DNA from: Isoetes taiwanensis
Taxonomy: Eukaryota > Streptophyta > Lycopodiopsida > Isoetales > Isoetaceae
Direction of reading: 5' to 3'
DNA length: 64,000 nucleotides
Assembly: GCA_021234155.1 (NCBI GenBank)
Contig: JAJEKV010000001.1
Span: forward strand, 26,275,189-26,339,188
The notes beneath the pieces are model-generated. The model was not told where the DNA came from. It saw only the letters and a list, made by a program, of their open reading frames with translations, and made no database searches. Made by a program: the position numbers and the translations under genes. This document shows, in pieces, positions 25,589 through 39,085 of this stretch; position 1 is the stretch's first letter; each line of letters starts with the position of its first letter.

Positions 25589-25628
25589 TTCCAGAAAGTT
25601 CTAGAATGTTCTAGAAATTTCTAGAATG
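25589..25628. promoter_or_regulatory. Second HSE-like array
   Basis: TTCCAGAA-AG-TTCTAGAA-TG-TTCTAGAA-AT-TTCTAGAA gives eight phased TTC/GAA pentamers. The same caution applies: it is a by-product of a simple repeat unless heat-shock factor binding is shown. Confidence 0.35.
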
Positions 25629-26274
25629 TAAGGGAATCCAGGAGAATTAAAGGGAATCTAAGGAAATCTCATAAATTGTAAGAGAATCTAGGAAAATATT
25701 TACAAGTCTAAGGGAATCTCTTAAAATCTAGTTGAATCTAAGGGAATCTAAGAAAATCTTGATGAAATCTTAGAGTTTTTTTTAAGATTTTGCAAAGAGC
25801 CACAATAGAATGTTCTAAAATGTTTCATAATAAAGGTGTACAATATAAATCTTGAAAAAAAATGTTCTAGATGCTCAGGGCAAGCGCCTCAGTCTAAAAA
25901 TAGAAAGTGTTTTAGAAATGTTGCACAGATCCAAAATAGATTATTTTGGAAGATTCTAAATGTTCATGGGTAAGCACCTCAATCAAAATAAAAAATTCTA
26001 AGAGAATCTAGGGGAATCTTCATGAATGCTAAATATAGTACATAGAATGTTGAAGAATATAGAGGAATCACAAGAGAATCTCGGTAGAATCGTTGGTTAT
26101 CTAGAGTATGACAGGGCCTTGCACCGTAAGAACATGCTTAAACTGGAACAATGTGCCGTAGGAAGCATTAAATTTCTTGTATATATATGTCACTATTTTG
26201 CACTTCTGTTTTTCAAATTTAGCAACCTAATATTTCAATGGGGAAAATTTGGTGTCTACATGATGTAAACATGC

Positions 26275-26930
26275 ACAGCTATTGTGGATTGAGATTATTC
26301 TGATATAAATATTTAATTATGCGATATGTAAGAATTTGCCCTCAATGTATATTTCAAATTGTTTGCCACCCCCTAGAAACAACCTTATTCCTTTATCACA
26401 AAGTAGCATGACAAAGTAAAAATTTCCACATATATTGTCCGGATTAGATTCGTGTAGTATCACCATTTTTCAACATTAACCCATGTGTCCTTTTTGTTTA
26501 GATCATTTTCAATTTAAGTGCCAAATATTGCCCAAATCAGATTTGTGTCGCATCGCCATTTCTCAAAGTAAATCCACGTATCTCCTTTTGTTCAGGTCAT
26601 TTCCATGAATATCCCCACGATATATGCGAGATCAACTACAACAAACAATAGATAGAGTGGAATAAAATATCATCCCGATGAGTTCGTTGCATGAAGCCGG
26701 GCATCTAGGCTTAAAATATGTGCACAAATTATAGTGTAAACTCACAAGAACATGGCTATGCATGTATAATACTGTTTTTCTCGTAGTGAACAAAATAAAC
26801 AAGATGTCCATGACTAATAAAAAAGCCACTAAACAACTCCTGTTATGTGCACACGTCAAAAGCATGAGAAAATGAAAATAAAATAAGAAAAGTTCATAAC
26901 GGACAGATACGGAATACGAATACGTATTTA
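26275..26930 (-). repeat. Dispersed repeat R1, copy 2
   Basis: Reverse-complement match to 9,590-10,335. It lacks the 71-bp internal duplication. It ends about 300 bp upstream of the ARM gene start, so it abuts or includes that gene's promoter region. Confidence 0.7.
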
Positions 26931-26945
26931 TGTATATGTATAACT
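26922..26945 (+). promoter_or_regulatory. Possible TATA region of the ARM gene
   Basis: An AT-rich TATTTATGTATATGTATAA stretch about 310 bp before the start codon, followed by GC-richer leader sequence. It is suggestive only. Confidence 0.3.
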
Positions 26946-27247
26946 ATGGAGCGTTTTCGAGCGTTTTAGCGCATTTGGGAGGAGAGATCGCTGCGAGGGA
27001 ACGCTTCTCTTTGTCTGGTAGCGGGCTTCTTTCTTCCTCCTCTTTTCGAGGCCCCAGCGGCTGCCCTGTATTTCTGGCGGTCTCAGGTACCCATCATCGC
27101 ATTATTCTTCTTCTCGCTCGAATGCAGAAAAGACCCAATCCTGCCGCGTTGATCCAGCAATGGATCCCGGAATTTGCTTGCACAGTATTCCATTTCTTCT
27201 TGCCCAATTGACCCACAAAACTGGCGCAGTTTTCAGGTATTCAATCC

Positions 27248-28566
27248 ATGCAGAGCAAATCCGGGAGTTGGTCTAAGATGGATGAAATTTGCGAAGGAGG
27301 TATTCGGGGTCTCAAGATGGATGGGTCGAAACAGGGTATTCAGGATGTGCTCTGGTCGGTTATGTTTGGAGTGGGGGATGTTCGAATCAGAGCTGCTCGG
27401 GAGATTAGGAAGCTTACAAAGACCTCGGCTAAAACTCGAGCCTATCTTGCAGCGGCAGGAGTGATCACTCCGTTGGTTTCTATGTTGAAGTCCACATGTT
27501 TGGAAACAAAAGAGGCAGCTCTTCTTGCCCTTATAAATCTTGCAGTAGGCAACGAAAGGTAACAATCTTTTCTTTGTTTTATTTTCTTGTTTCAGATTGT
27601 AATGCATGGAATGAATCGGCTTCTTGTTGGGTTGTCTAATTTCGAAGCTTTTTTATTGGCAATTATGTATTGGAATTCCTTTGCTTAGGCGCCAAGTTTA
27701 TTATTTTGAACAGAAACAAGGTGAAGATTGTGAAAGCTGGGGCGATAGGGCCACTGGTGGAGTTGTTGCAATCTGAAGTAGACATATTGAGAGAATCGGC
27801 TGCGGCTGCGGTGTACACACTTTCTGCTACCTCAATCAACAAGCCTCTAATTGGTGCTTCAGGAGCAACACCTCTGCTTGTGGACATGCTGACATCTGGA
27901 AGTCTGCAAGGCAAGGTAGATGCAGTGATGGCTTTGTATAATTTGTCCACCTACCAAGAGAATGTCCTCTCCATTCTTGTTGCTGGAGCTGTAAAACCTT
28001 TACTCATCTTGTTAAAGGGTTGTAAGAAATCATCAAAGGTTGCAGAAAAGACCACTGCTTTGCTTGAATCACTTGCTCAGTTTGAGGAAGGGAGGGTTGC
28101 AATTGGAAGAGAAGAAGGGGGCATTTTGGCTTTGGTAGAGGTTTTGGAGGATGGTTCATATGAAAGCAGGGATTATGCTGTAGGAACTTTGCTCACTTTA
28201 TGCGAAAGCAATAGGGGTAGATACAGGCAGGCCATACTGCAGGAAGGCGCAATACCGGGGTTGCTAGAGCTCACTGTACAGGGCACTCCAAGAGCTCGTA
28301 AGAAGGCGCATGCTTTGCTTAATTTGCTCAGAGAAACAACTCCAAGGTCATCCAGAGAGGGTTCCCCATCAGTCATGCTGGAAAGTATTGTGTGTGATAT
28401 TGCTGACCATGTTGATGGTGCACAAAAAGGCACTCATTCTGCCAGGGAGATGTTGACAGAGATGGTTCAGCTGAGCATGGAGCAGAGCATGAGACACTTG
28501 CAACAGAGGGCACTCATATATGTTCCTTCAGATCTGTCGCGCATGACGGAAGTTTCTTCAAAGTGA
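27248..28566 (+). CDS. ARM-repeat protein, U-box-less PUB-ARM-like, 387 aa
   Basis: Two exons (27,248-27,558 and 27,714-28,566) give an unbroken 387-residue protein. An in-frame TGA lies 39 bp before the ATG, so this start is the first possible one. From about residue 40 to 300 it is built of armadillo repeats, seen as recurring GAIGPLVELL, GATPLLVDML, GAVKPLLILL, GGILALVEVL and GAIPGLLEL segments spaced about 41 residues apart. The junction reads GNER-NKVKIV, typical of plant PUB ARM proteins. No U-box is present, so ubiquitin ligase activity of its own is not expected; a scaffold role in signalling is plausible from the family. The C-terminal tail (EMVQLSMEQSMRHLQQRA) is helical. It is intact, single and the best gene here. 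Confidence 0.93.
27559..27713 (+). other. Intron of the ARM-repeat gene
   Basis: 155 bp with a GTAACA donor and a TTATTTTGAACAG acceptor. Removal joins GAA AG|A AAC and keeps the ARM repeat in frame. Confidence 0.9.
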
Positions 28567-31500
28567 ATTTCCAGTTTGGCTCATTAGTTTTACTGATCTG
28601 TGAGAAAGGCACTTCAAACTTTGTACAGGTTCAGTATGTTAGTTTGTTTGCCAGGTCCTTAGAGGTGTGCTATTAGAACTCTTGTACAGATAGTGACCAG
28701 TTTCAGTGGGAGGAAAAGTCTAAGAACAAGGTTTCTGTTTAGTTCCCAGAGCATGTGTGGTGTTTTACTGGTTCCCAGTCACCCGGTGCTCTTAGGGGAA
28801 ACCTTAAATTTTGTATCATAAGGGTTTTGTGACAGTCTATGTTGCATTGTTACGTGAAACCTTTCTGCTACATTTCTTGTTAGAAATTCCACCATCTTAA
28901 TAGAATTTTCTTTGTTTGTATATCATTTTTCTTAGAACAAGCAGTTGACATTTTTTACAATGATGATACATGATGCATGTGACTTTGATGAGTTCCCTTT
29001 CTTTTTATTAGATCCAGGAAGATGCTAGTGGAGATCAGAAAGTAAAGTATGATAGCCGCATGTCAAAATTTTAGTCCCTCAGACCCCTTCAACTAGTGGG
29101 TTTTTTGTTTATGATTAAAATATCTTGGGTCGCCGCCATTTTAGACTACAACATCAAGGAGATACCAAGTGAAACAGTCATCCTTTGATGTGAAGTTCCG
29201 AACCAACAATCTTGGTAGCCATGTTGATGAGATGACATACAAGTGATTGAAGAGGAAGCATCCCGGGGTACCATGGTCCTTATCTTGACAGCCTTCTCAC
29301 CAATAAGTATCCTTAAATATCCACGGTACCGTCTCCATAACTCGACTTATCCCCTCTCTCTTCCTCTCTGTGGACATTACGAAGATGCAAAAGGATGGTG
29401 AGATCTTTGTCCTTCCAGATCTTCCAAGTATGGACCTATCTCTCTTCCATGTGGTCCAGAGGGCCATGTCAAAGATAAGAGTATGGCAAAGTCTATTCTT
29501 CTTAAATTACATTAGATATTGCAGACAAAGTCACAAGTGGCATCTCAAGTTGCCATGTACCATTTATCATTCACTGATGATTTATGGTCCAATTGGGTAG
29601 TATAATTCGCCAGCGACGTCTTGCCGCCGGATGTGACATAACCTCCACAGTTCTCTCTCCGTGTAAGGCAATGTAAGAAAAGGAAATACCCTTAAGGATG
29701 AAGTTTACTCTTTCTATCTATATGCTCAAATAGTGCTGGTTTTTATTCTCTTGGAAGGAGGATCAGATATGATAAATAATCTTTGTACACAAATCATAAA
29801 CGAATTTAGGATTCTGGCTACAATACCAAGGCTGATCAGCTCGTACTTGTTACTTGGACTACATGTTTTTTTAAACATTTTAAACTGTTGATATTGGTGG
29901 TTGCACCAATAATGAATTGTATAAATAGATTGTTAGTGGACCCCTTTTGGAAGCATCTTTCTCGTGTACTTGTACTTGATGCGAAAGATCTTCCATGCGT
30001 TTACAAGGGAAAACAAAAATCAGGTTTGGCGTGTGAATCTCGTCTGAAATGGGGTCCAAGGAAAAGAAGAAACGTGGTCTTTAGGCATTTGAAATGGTGG
30101 ATAAATCTGGTTCAAAGTTGTAGGCAAATACACCTAACAGTCTTCAAAAAATAGGCAGCTAACAGAAGGCTTGATATTTTGGCAGTGGATCTGCTTGCTT
30201 GTCTTCACCGGAACTTCTAGACCGATGTGAGGCAAAGAATTAGGCCTAGCCGTTTTGTAATTGAAATAGGTAAAGCCCAAAAAAGGAGCAAGGAATCCGA
30301 GGCAATTATGAACTAAAAGAGGGATCACTGGACCCACGTTCTATGCATTAAATATGTCGACTTGGCTTTCTGATCCATGCACTACACGAAGCATGGAATT
30401 GGGCAAGATGCCAAATTTGGCCCGGTTCCGGTGATGAATCCGTTATGGGTCCCTTCTTTTGGTTGCTTGGTCGGCAGAGGGTAAAAGCCTGGTAGGTCTG
30501 GTCTTCAATACCCACGTTTTTGTATTTTTGGACCTCCATTGAAGGAACTGGGTGCCGCTTCCTCTCTTCTTCCTCGGCTCTGCCATAGCCAGTCCAGTGG
30601 TTTATGTTTGCTTGGGACCTAGCCTAACCTGCTCCATTGAAAGAGAGCTGATTTAGTGTAGAAGACATTTTTGCTGTTACAACCTGTAAATCTCTCTTTG
30701 AACTCGAGATCTTCAAAAGAAGAGGACCACGTATCTTAAGAAAAAGTATTTGTATCCAATCTGTTTCTTATAGCTCCAAGTGTAAGGGTAAATTAAGCAC
30801 ACGTGTTCCTTTCCATTCCTTTGTTATGTCTCTTTTTTTCTCCAAACAACCACCATGATTGACATCACCATCGAAGAAAAAAGCAAAACACCAACATTTT
30901 AAAGATGCCACCGAACTTGACAACAACCAAGTGTGGGACAAACTCCAAAAACCTAACACGTATATTTCCTATATGTAATTTAAGGCAGGCCGAAGGGGCC
31001 TATGAAAATCTAGATTTTATTCGAAAAAGTATAGATTTCATCCGAAAAGGGCAACCCAGATTTTGATCGGAAAACTCTCTAGAATCTTTTCCTTATTGGA
31101 AATTTTCGATTTTAACAGGTAGGATGCTAGATTTCCTAGGAATTCGGCAGGCAACAAAATCTACGTCATCTTAAAGATTGGAATCACCATCACGAAACAA
31201 GCCAAAGTGTGAAAGTCAATTATTACAAGAATTCTTCCCTTTTTCTTTCCAGAAAAATCTTTCCCTAATCATTTAACCACGTAGGAACATCCTATACTTT
31301 CCTCCTTTTTCTTTGAAGGAAGGGAAAATTTTCTATTAATCATAAAGAGAAATTACGTCAAAGGTAAGGTAAGTGATTACCGTTACCATCAGGATAAGCT
31401 CTATAGGGAGAGCATAGTAGCAAGTTTGAAGATAGAACATGATGCATGAAAAAAGAGACTGCCATAATAACATATTAACCTGGCCAGACCAGGTCTTCAA

Positions 31501-32870
31501 AGCACCAATGCAACTACCAATGAGGAAGCTTAGGAGAAGTTATTCGAGGACGAGCAGGGCTGCTGATCAGGAAGTGGAGATGCTGGAGGGAGTAGCAAAG
31601 CAGGTGATTGGCCAGCAAGGTCATGTGGAACATAAGCAGTAGGGACCTGCTCAGCCATCTGAATGATAGGTGGAGGCAAAGGAGGCAAGTCTTGACTAGG
31701 AGGAGCTGTTGCAGAGGGACCACGTCATAGATTGAAAGATCATCAGGATCATAGCTTGGAGTGGATCCTACTTTTCCATAATCATTTAATCACTTAGGAG
31801 CATCCTAGTCAATTTTTCGTATCTATAATCCATTTCAATTCAACTCAAATTAGCACACACTACACATTAAAAGTGATGCAGAAAAATAGGTACCCTTTGT
31901 ATACACCTTGACATAAAATTAGGTACCCTCTAATACATAGGTTGAAAATTTATCAGATCACATAACTAAACACCAAAAATAGGTAACCTCTCGATATGCC
32001 TTGACCCAAAATTAGGTATCCTCTCATACACAAGGATGAAAATTAATCAAACCACTGGAACATAAACCAACCAAGGATAAAAATATATCAATCCATGTTA
32101 ACCAATCAAGGATGAATATCACAAAGAATGGGTTCGTCGCGCAAGACGTATAATTATGTAGCCATTTTGCTATGGTTTACATATGATTTTGTTGTTGTAT
32201 TTGTGTGAGGGTATGCCAGCAATATTTATAGAGCGCGTGTTGTATTTCTAGCTAGTTTGCACTCCCAACCTATGGTTTTGGCATGCACACATGCATGCAT
32301 TACATGCACATAGTGCATGCATGCATGTTGAGTTCCTTTAGTACTTAACATCATGCAAGGCACATTAATTACTTTTTTTTGCGGCCATATAGGTATTTTC
32401 ACATAGGAGGCATACAACATTCATCTTGATTGTAAATCTGCATATTAGCTTTGTTTGGACAAGAGCTAGAATTCAAAAATTCCCAATTCATACAGATATA
32501 ACTTATTATGCTCGAGTGGCAAGTTGTGATACTGTGTTCATGCAGGCAGCAAGCTGCAGTACTGTGTTCATGAAAGTTTCGTTCCTTTTGCTTGTATTTT
32601 AGTCCTTCAAAGAAGAAGAGAAGGATATACCTCTCAAAGCATAATTTGCAAGCCTCTTCGTAATATGCATCCACTTGAAGAAAGCTTTCAAGTAAGTTTT
32701 GCCAAGTTGTATGGTTGCATAGTTGTGATTTGCGTGTTGGGCAATGGTTATTCTACAGGAGATCAAAGTTGCAAGTTGTAATAAACTAACTTGTTGCCAT
32801 GGATAAACTACTTATAGGATGTTTTGAAATGTCTGCTTGTAATATAATTCCTATTTATATCCTGAATACA
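28567..32870. other. 3' flank of the ARM gene and gene-poor DNA
   Basis: The first ~350 bp is T-rich and probably holds the ARM gene 3' UTR; no clear AATAAA signal was found. Beyond that, short open frames near 29.4, 29.9 and 31.45 kb have no recognisable domain and no supporting splice sites. A run of ATGCATGC-type sequence lies near 32,285-32,330. Confidence 0.4.
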
Positions 32871-33505
<635 letters not shown>

Positions 33506-33894
33506 GCAGACATTTTATTATTATTTACACAATTGTTTGTCTATTATAATGTAAGTGTAGGATTCATGACGTGTTATTGTTTTCCTTTATTTATTCGTTC
33601 TATTACTTGCTATAAAGTTGCCTTCGATTCTAAACATATTTCAATGGTTTCAGAGGCCTTGGTAGGTATATGAAGTTGCAAGGCAAGTTACCAGAGAAGA
33701 AGGTGTGCTTCACTATATTTACACTTTCTTGTGTTCTACAACATACGTTATCCCATGTTCGTTGATGTGTTAATATTATTTCATACAGGTTCTGTTTCTC
33801 ATGTAGTTCTGTTGCAACGTTTTCTAAATATGGAGCTCATGTCCCCTAGGCCCCAAAGGGGCCAAAAAAAATTTTTTGAACTCATGCACACCTC

Positions 33895-34385
33895 TATTAT
33901 ATATAAATAGGTCTTATAACAATGTATTAATACAGCACATTAAATCATTGAACATGGCATCCCACATATTAAGAAATTAAACCATTGAATAATCCCCCCC
34001 AAGACCCTCCAAATTGTTTTTTGTGATATTTGTATAGGGCGTCCAACGGTAGGCGAGGAACCCTATGTGCATACATGCGAATACGCCAACCCCTCCCGTA
34101 ACCTTTGCAACAATTCCGTATTTCTAACTAATAGTTAACTGAAACTTTTCAAAAAACGAGTCGCACCTAACAATGGCCAAGATTGCCTAAAAGCGACATC
34201 CAACGAGCTGAGAATACCGATGGACGCCTTTGTAATAATATCACCAAAAACAACCGGGGGTCTTGTTGTGGGGGTGGGGGAGGGGTTATTTAATAGTTTA
34301 ATTTCTTAAAATATGGATGCCATGTATAATGATTTAATGTGAAGTATGAATACATTGTTAAAATACATATATTTATATAGGAGTA
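33895..34385. mobile_element. Fold-back MITE, ~490 bp with ~140-bp inverted ends
   Basis: The left end at 33,895-34,036 contains AACAATGTATTAATAC, CACATTAAATCATT, ACATGGCATCC and AAGAAATTAAAC. The reverse complement of 34,240-34,385 contains AACAATGTATTCATAC, CACATTAAATCATT, ACATGGCATCC and AAGAAATTAAAC. The middle also carries smaller inverted parts (GGCGTCCAACGGT / ACCGATGGACGCC). It has no coding capacity. A TA target duplication is possible but cannot be fixed in AT-rich flanks. Confidence 0.8.
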
Positions 34386-34439
34386 TTTGTAACATGAACG
34401 ACTGCATGGGAGCCGACCCTTCAAAACACACCCAGCATG

Positions 34440-35650
34440 AAAGATTCCTCTAGATTCTACAAAGATTCCCTAAGATTTCTGAAGATTATCCCAAGGTTCC
34501 TTTAGATTCTGCAATATTCTATGTAGATTCTTCTAGATTCCCGTAGATATTATGAAGATTTCTCTAGATCCTCCAAGTTTCTAACAAGATTCCTCTCGAC
34601 TCTCAAAGATTTTATAAAGATTTCCTTAGATTCTCCTAGATTTCCTAAGATTCTCTTGAGATTCCCTTAGATTTTCAAAGATTATCCCAAGATTCCTCTA
34701 GATTTTCCAAGATTCCATGTAGATTCTCATAGATTTCCAAAGATCCTATAAAGACTCCCCGAGAATCCCTAAGATTTTCTTGAGATTCCTCTAGATTCTC
34801 TAAAATCCTATGAAGATTCCCCTAGGTTCCCAAAGATTATCCAATGATTCCTCTAGGTTCCCCAAGATTCTATGAAGATTCTCCTAGATTCTATGAAGAT
34901 TCTCTTAGATTCTCTAAGATTCCTTCGAGATCCCTTAGATTCTCAAAAATTTTAAGAAGATCTCCTAGATTCTCTTGAGATTCGCTTAGATTATCCTCGA
35001 TCTGCAAAGAATCTCTTAGATTCCTTAAAGTCCTACAAAGTTTCCTCTAGATTCTTAAGATTCTACGAAGATTCCCTAGATTTTATTAAGATTCCTCAAG
35101 ATTCTCCAAGATTCCATCTAGATTCCCATAGATTCTTAAATATTTAATGAAGATTCCTTTAGATTCTCCTAGATTCCCAAAGATTTATTTGAGACTCACT
35201 AAGATTCTCTAAAGATTTTCCTAGATTCTAAAAAAATATTCCAAGATTTCTCTAGATTCTCCAAGATTCTATAAAGATTCTCCTAGATTCTCCAAGATTA
35301 GGATTACTCTAAATTGTCAAAGATTTTAGGAATATTTCAATAGATTCCCAAAGAATCGATTGAGATTCCTATAGATTCTCTTGAGATTCCTCTAGTTCTC
35401 ATAGATTCTGTGAAGATTCCTCTAGAATCCCTAAGATTCCATCAAGATTCCTCTTAAATTCCCTTACATTCTCAAAGATGCCCATAGATTCTCTAAGATT
35501 CTCATGATATTCCTCTGGATTCTTTAAGATTCTATAAAGATTCTCATGATATTCCTCTGGATTCTTTAAGATTCTATAAAGATTCTCTTAGATTCCCTCA
35601 ACTTACCATAGATTCTTTGAAACTCGAACATTCTAAAAAGATTCTTAGTA
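34440..35650. repeat. AGATTCYYCTAGATTCT minisatellite, ~1.2 kb
   Basis: Degenerate units of 12-16 bp around AGATTC, CTAGATTCT, CAAGATTC and ATGAAGATTC. This is the same family as 25,350-26,070 but inverted. The ARM gene lies between the two blocks. Confidence 0.88.
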
Positions 35651-37600
35651 TTCGATCATGTTGGCTCCAATTGCGACAAAATACGCCAAAGCACTACTCA
35701 TTGGAAAGCTCTCGACGAGTGGAATCCAATGGCATGGGCACCACCTTCATCCGACCCCTCTATTGCAACCTACATGCCTTCGAAGGCGATTAAACAGAAG
35801 GCAGCTTTTTAGAAAGTCCACTTATAAATGCTTTGCCACCTCACTCCCTTTTTATTAATAAGGGTGCCACCTCATCTCCTTTAAAAAAAAACCAATTTAA
35901 TATTAAAAAGTTAATGGCTAGGATTTATCCTCATCTTTTGATCTAACGGTTAAGATCTGCTGCACCAAATTCACTTTTTGGCACCTTCCTTGCACCTTCC
36001 TCACAAAATCGAGGGCTAGGATTTATCCTCCCCTTTCGATCCAACGGTCCGGGGATGTGGTACATGCCCCCATAGCATGTCCATGTATGCCCATCATGGC
36101 CATCCATGCACCACATGAGGTGGAATCATCCTAACCCTTGGTCTTATTTATTGACGGATAGGATCAATCTCTATGAACATGACCCATGGGATGACAAAAC
36201 CACACATCCAATACCGGCAGATATATAACAGATAGTGTAGGTGTGCAAAATATATAGTACAATAATAGTAGTTCTACGGGGATTTTATTCGAATATGTAA
36301 ATAATATTAGCTAAAACCATAGACCATATTCCAAAAAACAATTGACTAGGTTATTATTAAAAAGAAAAGAAAAAAACATGCACAAACATCAGCATTGGTC
36401 AATCCCTTTGCTCTCTTATCTGGCCATACAAGAACCGTTAGGTCCTAGATGATACCATCCTTTCCCGGTGTACAACATCTATGTTATCCTATAACGAAAC
36501 AAAACTAGATTCGTAACTCTATAGTCTTTGTACCCGTTGGGCAATAATCCATGATATTGAACCAGATTGTATTACTACTGCAAAAACCTTTGCAAGTATT
36601 TATGTTACTTCATCAAAGACATAATTTCCGTCTTAATCCATAATCCTACAGATAAAGTAATATGGCTTGAAAGCCTTGTACTCCCTAATTTAAAAGGAAG
36701 TTCAGAATTAAATTCTGTTACAACCATATTACACAATATAAATTCAGTTCGAGGCTTTTTCCTTAAAGCCACATAGGGTCATTGCTTTTTGCTTAAAAAA
36801 CCAATAGACATTGCATAACAATAAGAACACTAGTTCAACGGGATTTTTTTTAAGAAAAATAGTAGAGAACCCATTACCTACTATCCAGAAAGTATCTACA
36901 AAGAGTCAACTTGTAACAGCTTGTAAAACTTGATTGAGCATCAAAGTACCTTAGTAGGAATTGCCCAAATACAGCTTGTAAATAAGCAGCAGCTTCCAAA
37001 AGAGTGGTCAAATCCTTGCTTTTGTAGACATTCTAAATTCTTTTGCCATTCATTGATAAGTTCACCTTCCAATGCCAAATCCTTAGCTCACCTAAAACCT
37101 ATTGGACAAAAGGAATACATTAAGAAGAGAAGCCCGTACCTGCAGCCAACTAATACATCATTAGCCTGATAAGGGTAAAGATGCGAGGGCCAAAAGGTAC
37201 CTTAGTCTTCTCGGTTGTCAACCGATCATCTAATGTAGACTTTTTGCCCATAGACACAGTGAGCTATGTAAAAATAAACTAAATAATCAAGACAAATTCA
37301 TTTGATACCAAAGTATCAGTCATAACTGCTTATATCAGATTTAACTTCTTAAAAATGACCATTCTAAGATGGATAAGCAACCTAAATAGTTAGCAACCTA
37401 AAAACGAACATGTTTTAGGCATTTAGAAATCCAGAAAAAACATTCTCTGATCAGATCTTTAAGCTTAAAATCAAGTTATGCTTGCATGCAATAACTTCCA
37501 TCCGTATTTTGGTCATAGTGAAGCTCTTGCTTTGCTAAAAATGAAATTTTCTTAGCTATTTTAGAAAAATAGAATGCCATACCTGGTTAACCACATTGTC
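35651..37600. other. Intergenic, weak exon-like patches
   Basis: Duplicated GGCTAGGATTTATCCTC-TTTGATC-AACGGT segments near 35,930 and 36,020 suggest transposon end sequence. On the minus strand, possible coding patches near 37,195-37,250 and 36,950-37,110 have splice-like borders. The phases do not join, so no gene is called. Confidence 0.3.
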
Positions 37601-37639
37601 AGACCCAAAGACAACTTCTATTTGGGGCTGAAACTAAAT

Positions 37640-38260
37640 GAGATGTTTCCCATATCAAAATAGAAATAGGGTCGCTGGTTTGTCCTGGCGTGCAATCTTA
37701 TTGTGCCACGTGGCAGGTCCATACAACCTGGAATGGAAGTAGGGTTCATCCATTCCGCATGACCGGTGGCCCAAGTTTTTGTTTAGGGTTTTCCTTAGGG
37801 TTACAGCCATAGCCGCTGCGTTTCGTCTAGCTTCTCATCGAGTTCTTGGCTTTTCAGCTCGATTTTTGGCTTCAAAGATCTTCGCTGGACTTAAGGAGCT
37901 TCAAAGATCTTCACCAGATTTCTTCTCTGCAAGTCTGTTCTGAACTTCTCAGCTCAGTTTTTAGCTTTTCAGAGAGCCTTATATTCTTCGCAGGCAAAGC
38001 TTCAAAGATCTCTTTATTTTGCAGGTAGAGCTTCAAAGATTTCGCAATCAGAGCTTCCCTATTCCACAGATCTTCTATTTCTATTTCGTAGAAAGATCTT
38101 CCCTATTTGCTTCGCTATTTCGCAAATAGATCTTCCAAGCTCCCCCATTTCTATTTTCTAGGGGAACGGAGGTTGGTCCTCAATTCCTAGTTTTGCAGGT
38201 AACCCGCTTCTGGCTAACGCAAAACCGGAAATGGATTCCCAACCTCCGTTCCCCTATACA
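37640..38260 (+). mobile_element. Possible degenerate LTR or gene leader
   Basis: It starts with GAGATGTTTCCCATATCAAAATAG, cut here as GATGTTTCCC and ATATCAAAATAG, which resembles the LTR start at 62,648 (TGTGACGTTTCCC). A TTAGGGTTTTCCTTAGGGTT stretch and a GC-richer, CT-rich segment with repeated AGCTTCAAAGATCT follow. It could equally be the 5' leader of a lost gene. Confidence 0.25.
38157..38258. repeat. ~40-bp-arm hairpin
   Basis: Arms 38,157-38,196 and 38,219-38,258 pair imperfectly around a 22-nt loop. The outer 17 bp (AGGGGAACGGAGGTTGG) is perfect and the inner part has several mismatches. The shape resembles a small plant microRNA-type fold-back; nothing proves expression. Confidence 0.75.
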
Positions 38261-39085
38261 TTATCTTATGGAGAAACCCGATATTTCAGTTGGGTATCTA
38301 GAACTGATTGTGATGTTTCTTCTTCTCTGATTGTCTTGCTTCTCCTATGGAAAATGCATTCAAGAATATCTAGATCTGAGATAGAGTGATCATAGATGAC
38401 ACGGCAAACTCCTAGCTGTTAGCAACATGGCCGAAATGCTTGTTGAAGTATCAAAAAAAGCAGGAATGATGTCATGAATCATTTTTTGAGATGGAAAATG
38501 CATTCTAAGATATCCAAGTCTGAGATCAAACAAGATTAAATGGCTAACTCTTGGCTTTCTTTCCTCAGGCAGTGTAATCTAGTTGGGTGTAAACTATAGC
38601 TTAAGATGCAAGAAAGTTTGTACAGAACCCATCAGATCCATGCTAGGGTTGGCCGGATCTCTGGCGCCTTCCATCATAAAGTCGAGACATTTTAGGTAAT
38701 TTTCACAATAAAGATAAGAGTTGCTAAATTAGCAACATGTATAGGAAGGCATACATTCAACTATACAAGCTAATACATAATTATCCTCTCCTGGTTGAGC
38801 TAGACCATATGAAAAGTATATAACCCTCTACAATAAAGCAGTAGCCCTAATTTATGATGTCAGGAAGAAATAATCAAAGCCACGGATATGCCTTTTGAAA
38901 TTTTCTACTACTTTGAGATCTGCCTGAGTATGCTATGGAGTTGCCTTTTATAAATGGAAATATAAACCGAGTTACTGGTTGAGTGTACACCCAAATCATA
39001 TATCCCAAATATTCTCCATTGCAAATCAATGGTCCAAATGCACAATAAAAAATGCCATTTCAATTACCCACGGTTGGGCCACAAG

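Larger units (their letters stand above)
25350..26070. repeat. Degenerate GAATCTAGGG/TTCTAGAA minisatellite
   Basis: About 700 bp built from variants of AGAATCTAGGGGAATCTTC and of TTCTAGAANG. The reverse complement of the first motif is the unit of the block at 34.4-35.65 kb, so the two blocks are one repeat family in opposite orientation. Confidence 0.85.

Noticed and set aside
26930-27211. 93-codon frame upstream of the ARM gene
   Set aside because: Lies in the leader, not in frame with the ARM repeats and without a domain; no supporting splice link.
36950-37250. Minus-strand exon-like patches (MGKKSTLDDRL and GELINEWQKNLE)
   Set aside because: Splice phases do not join and no further exon was found.
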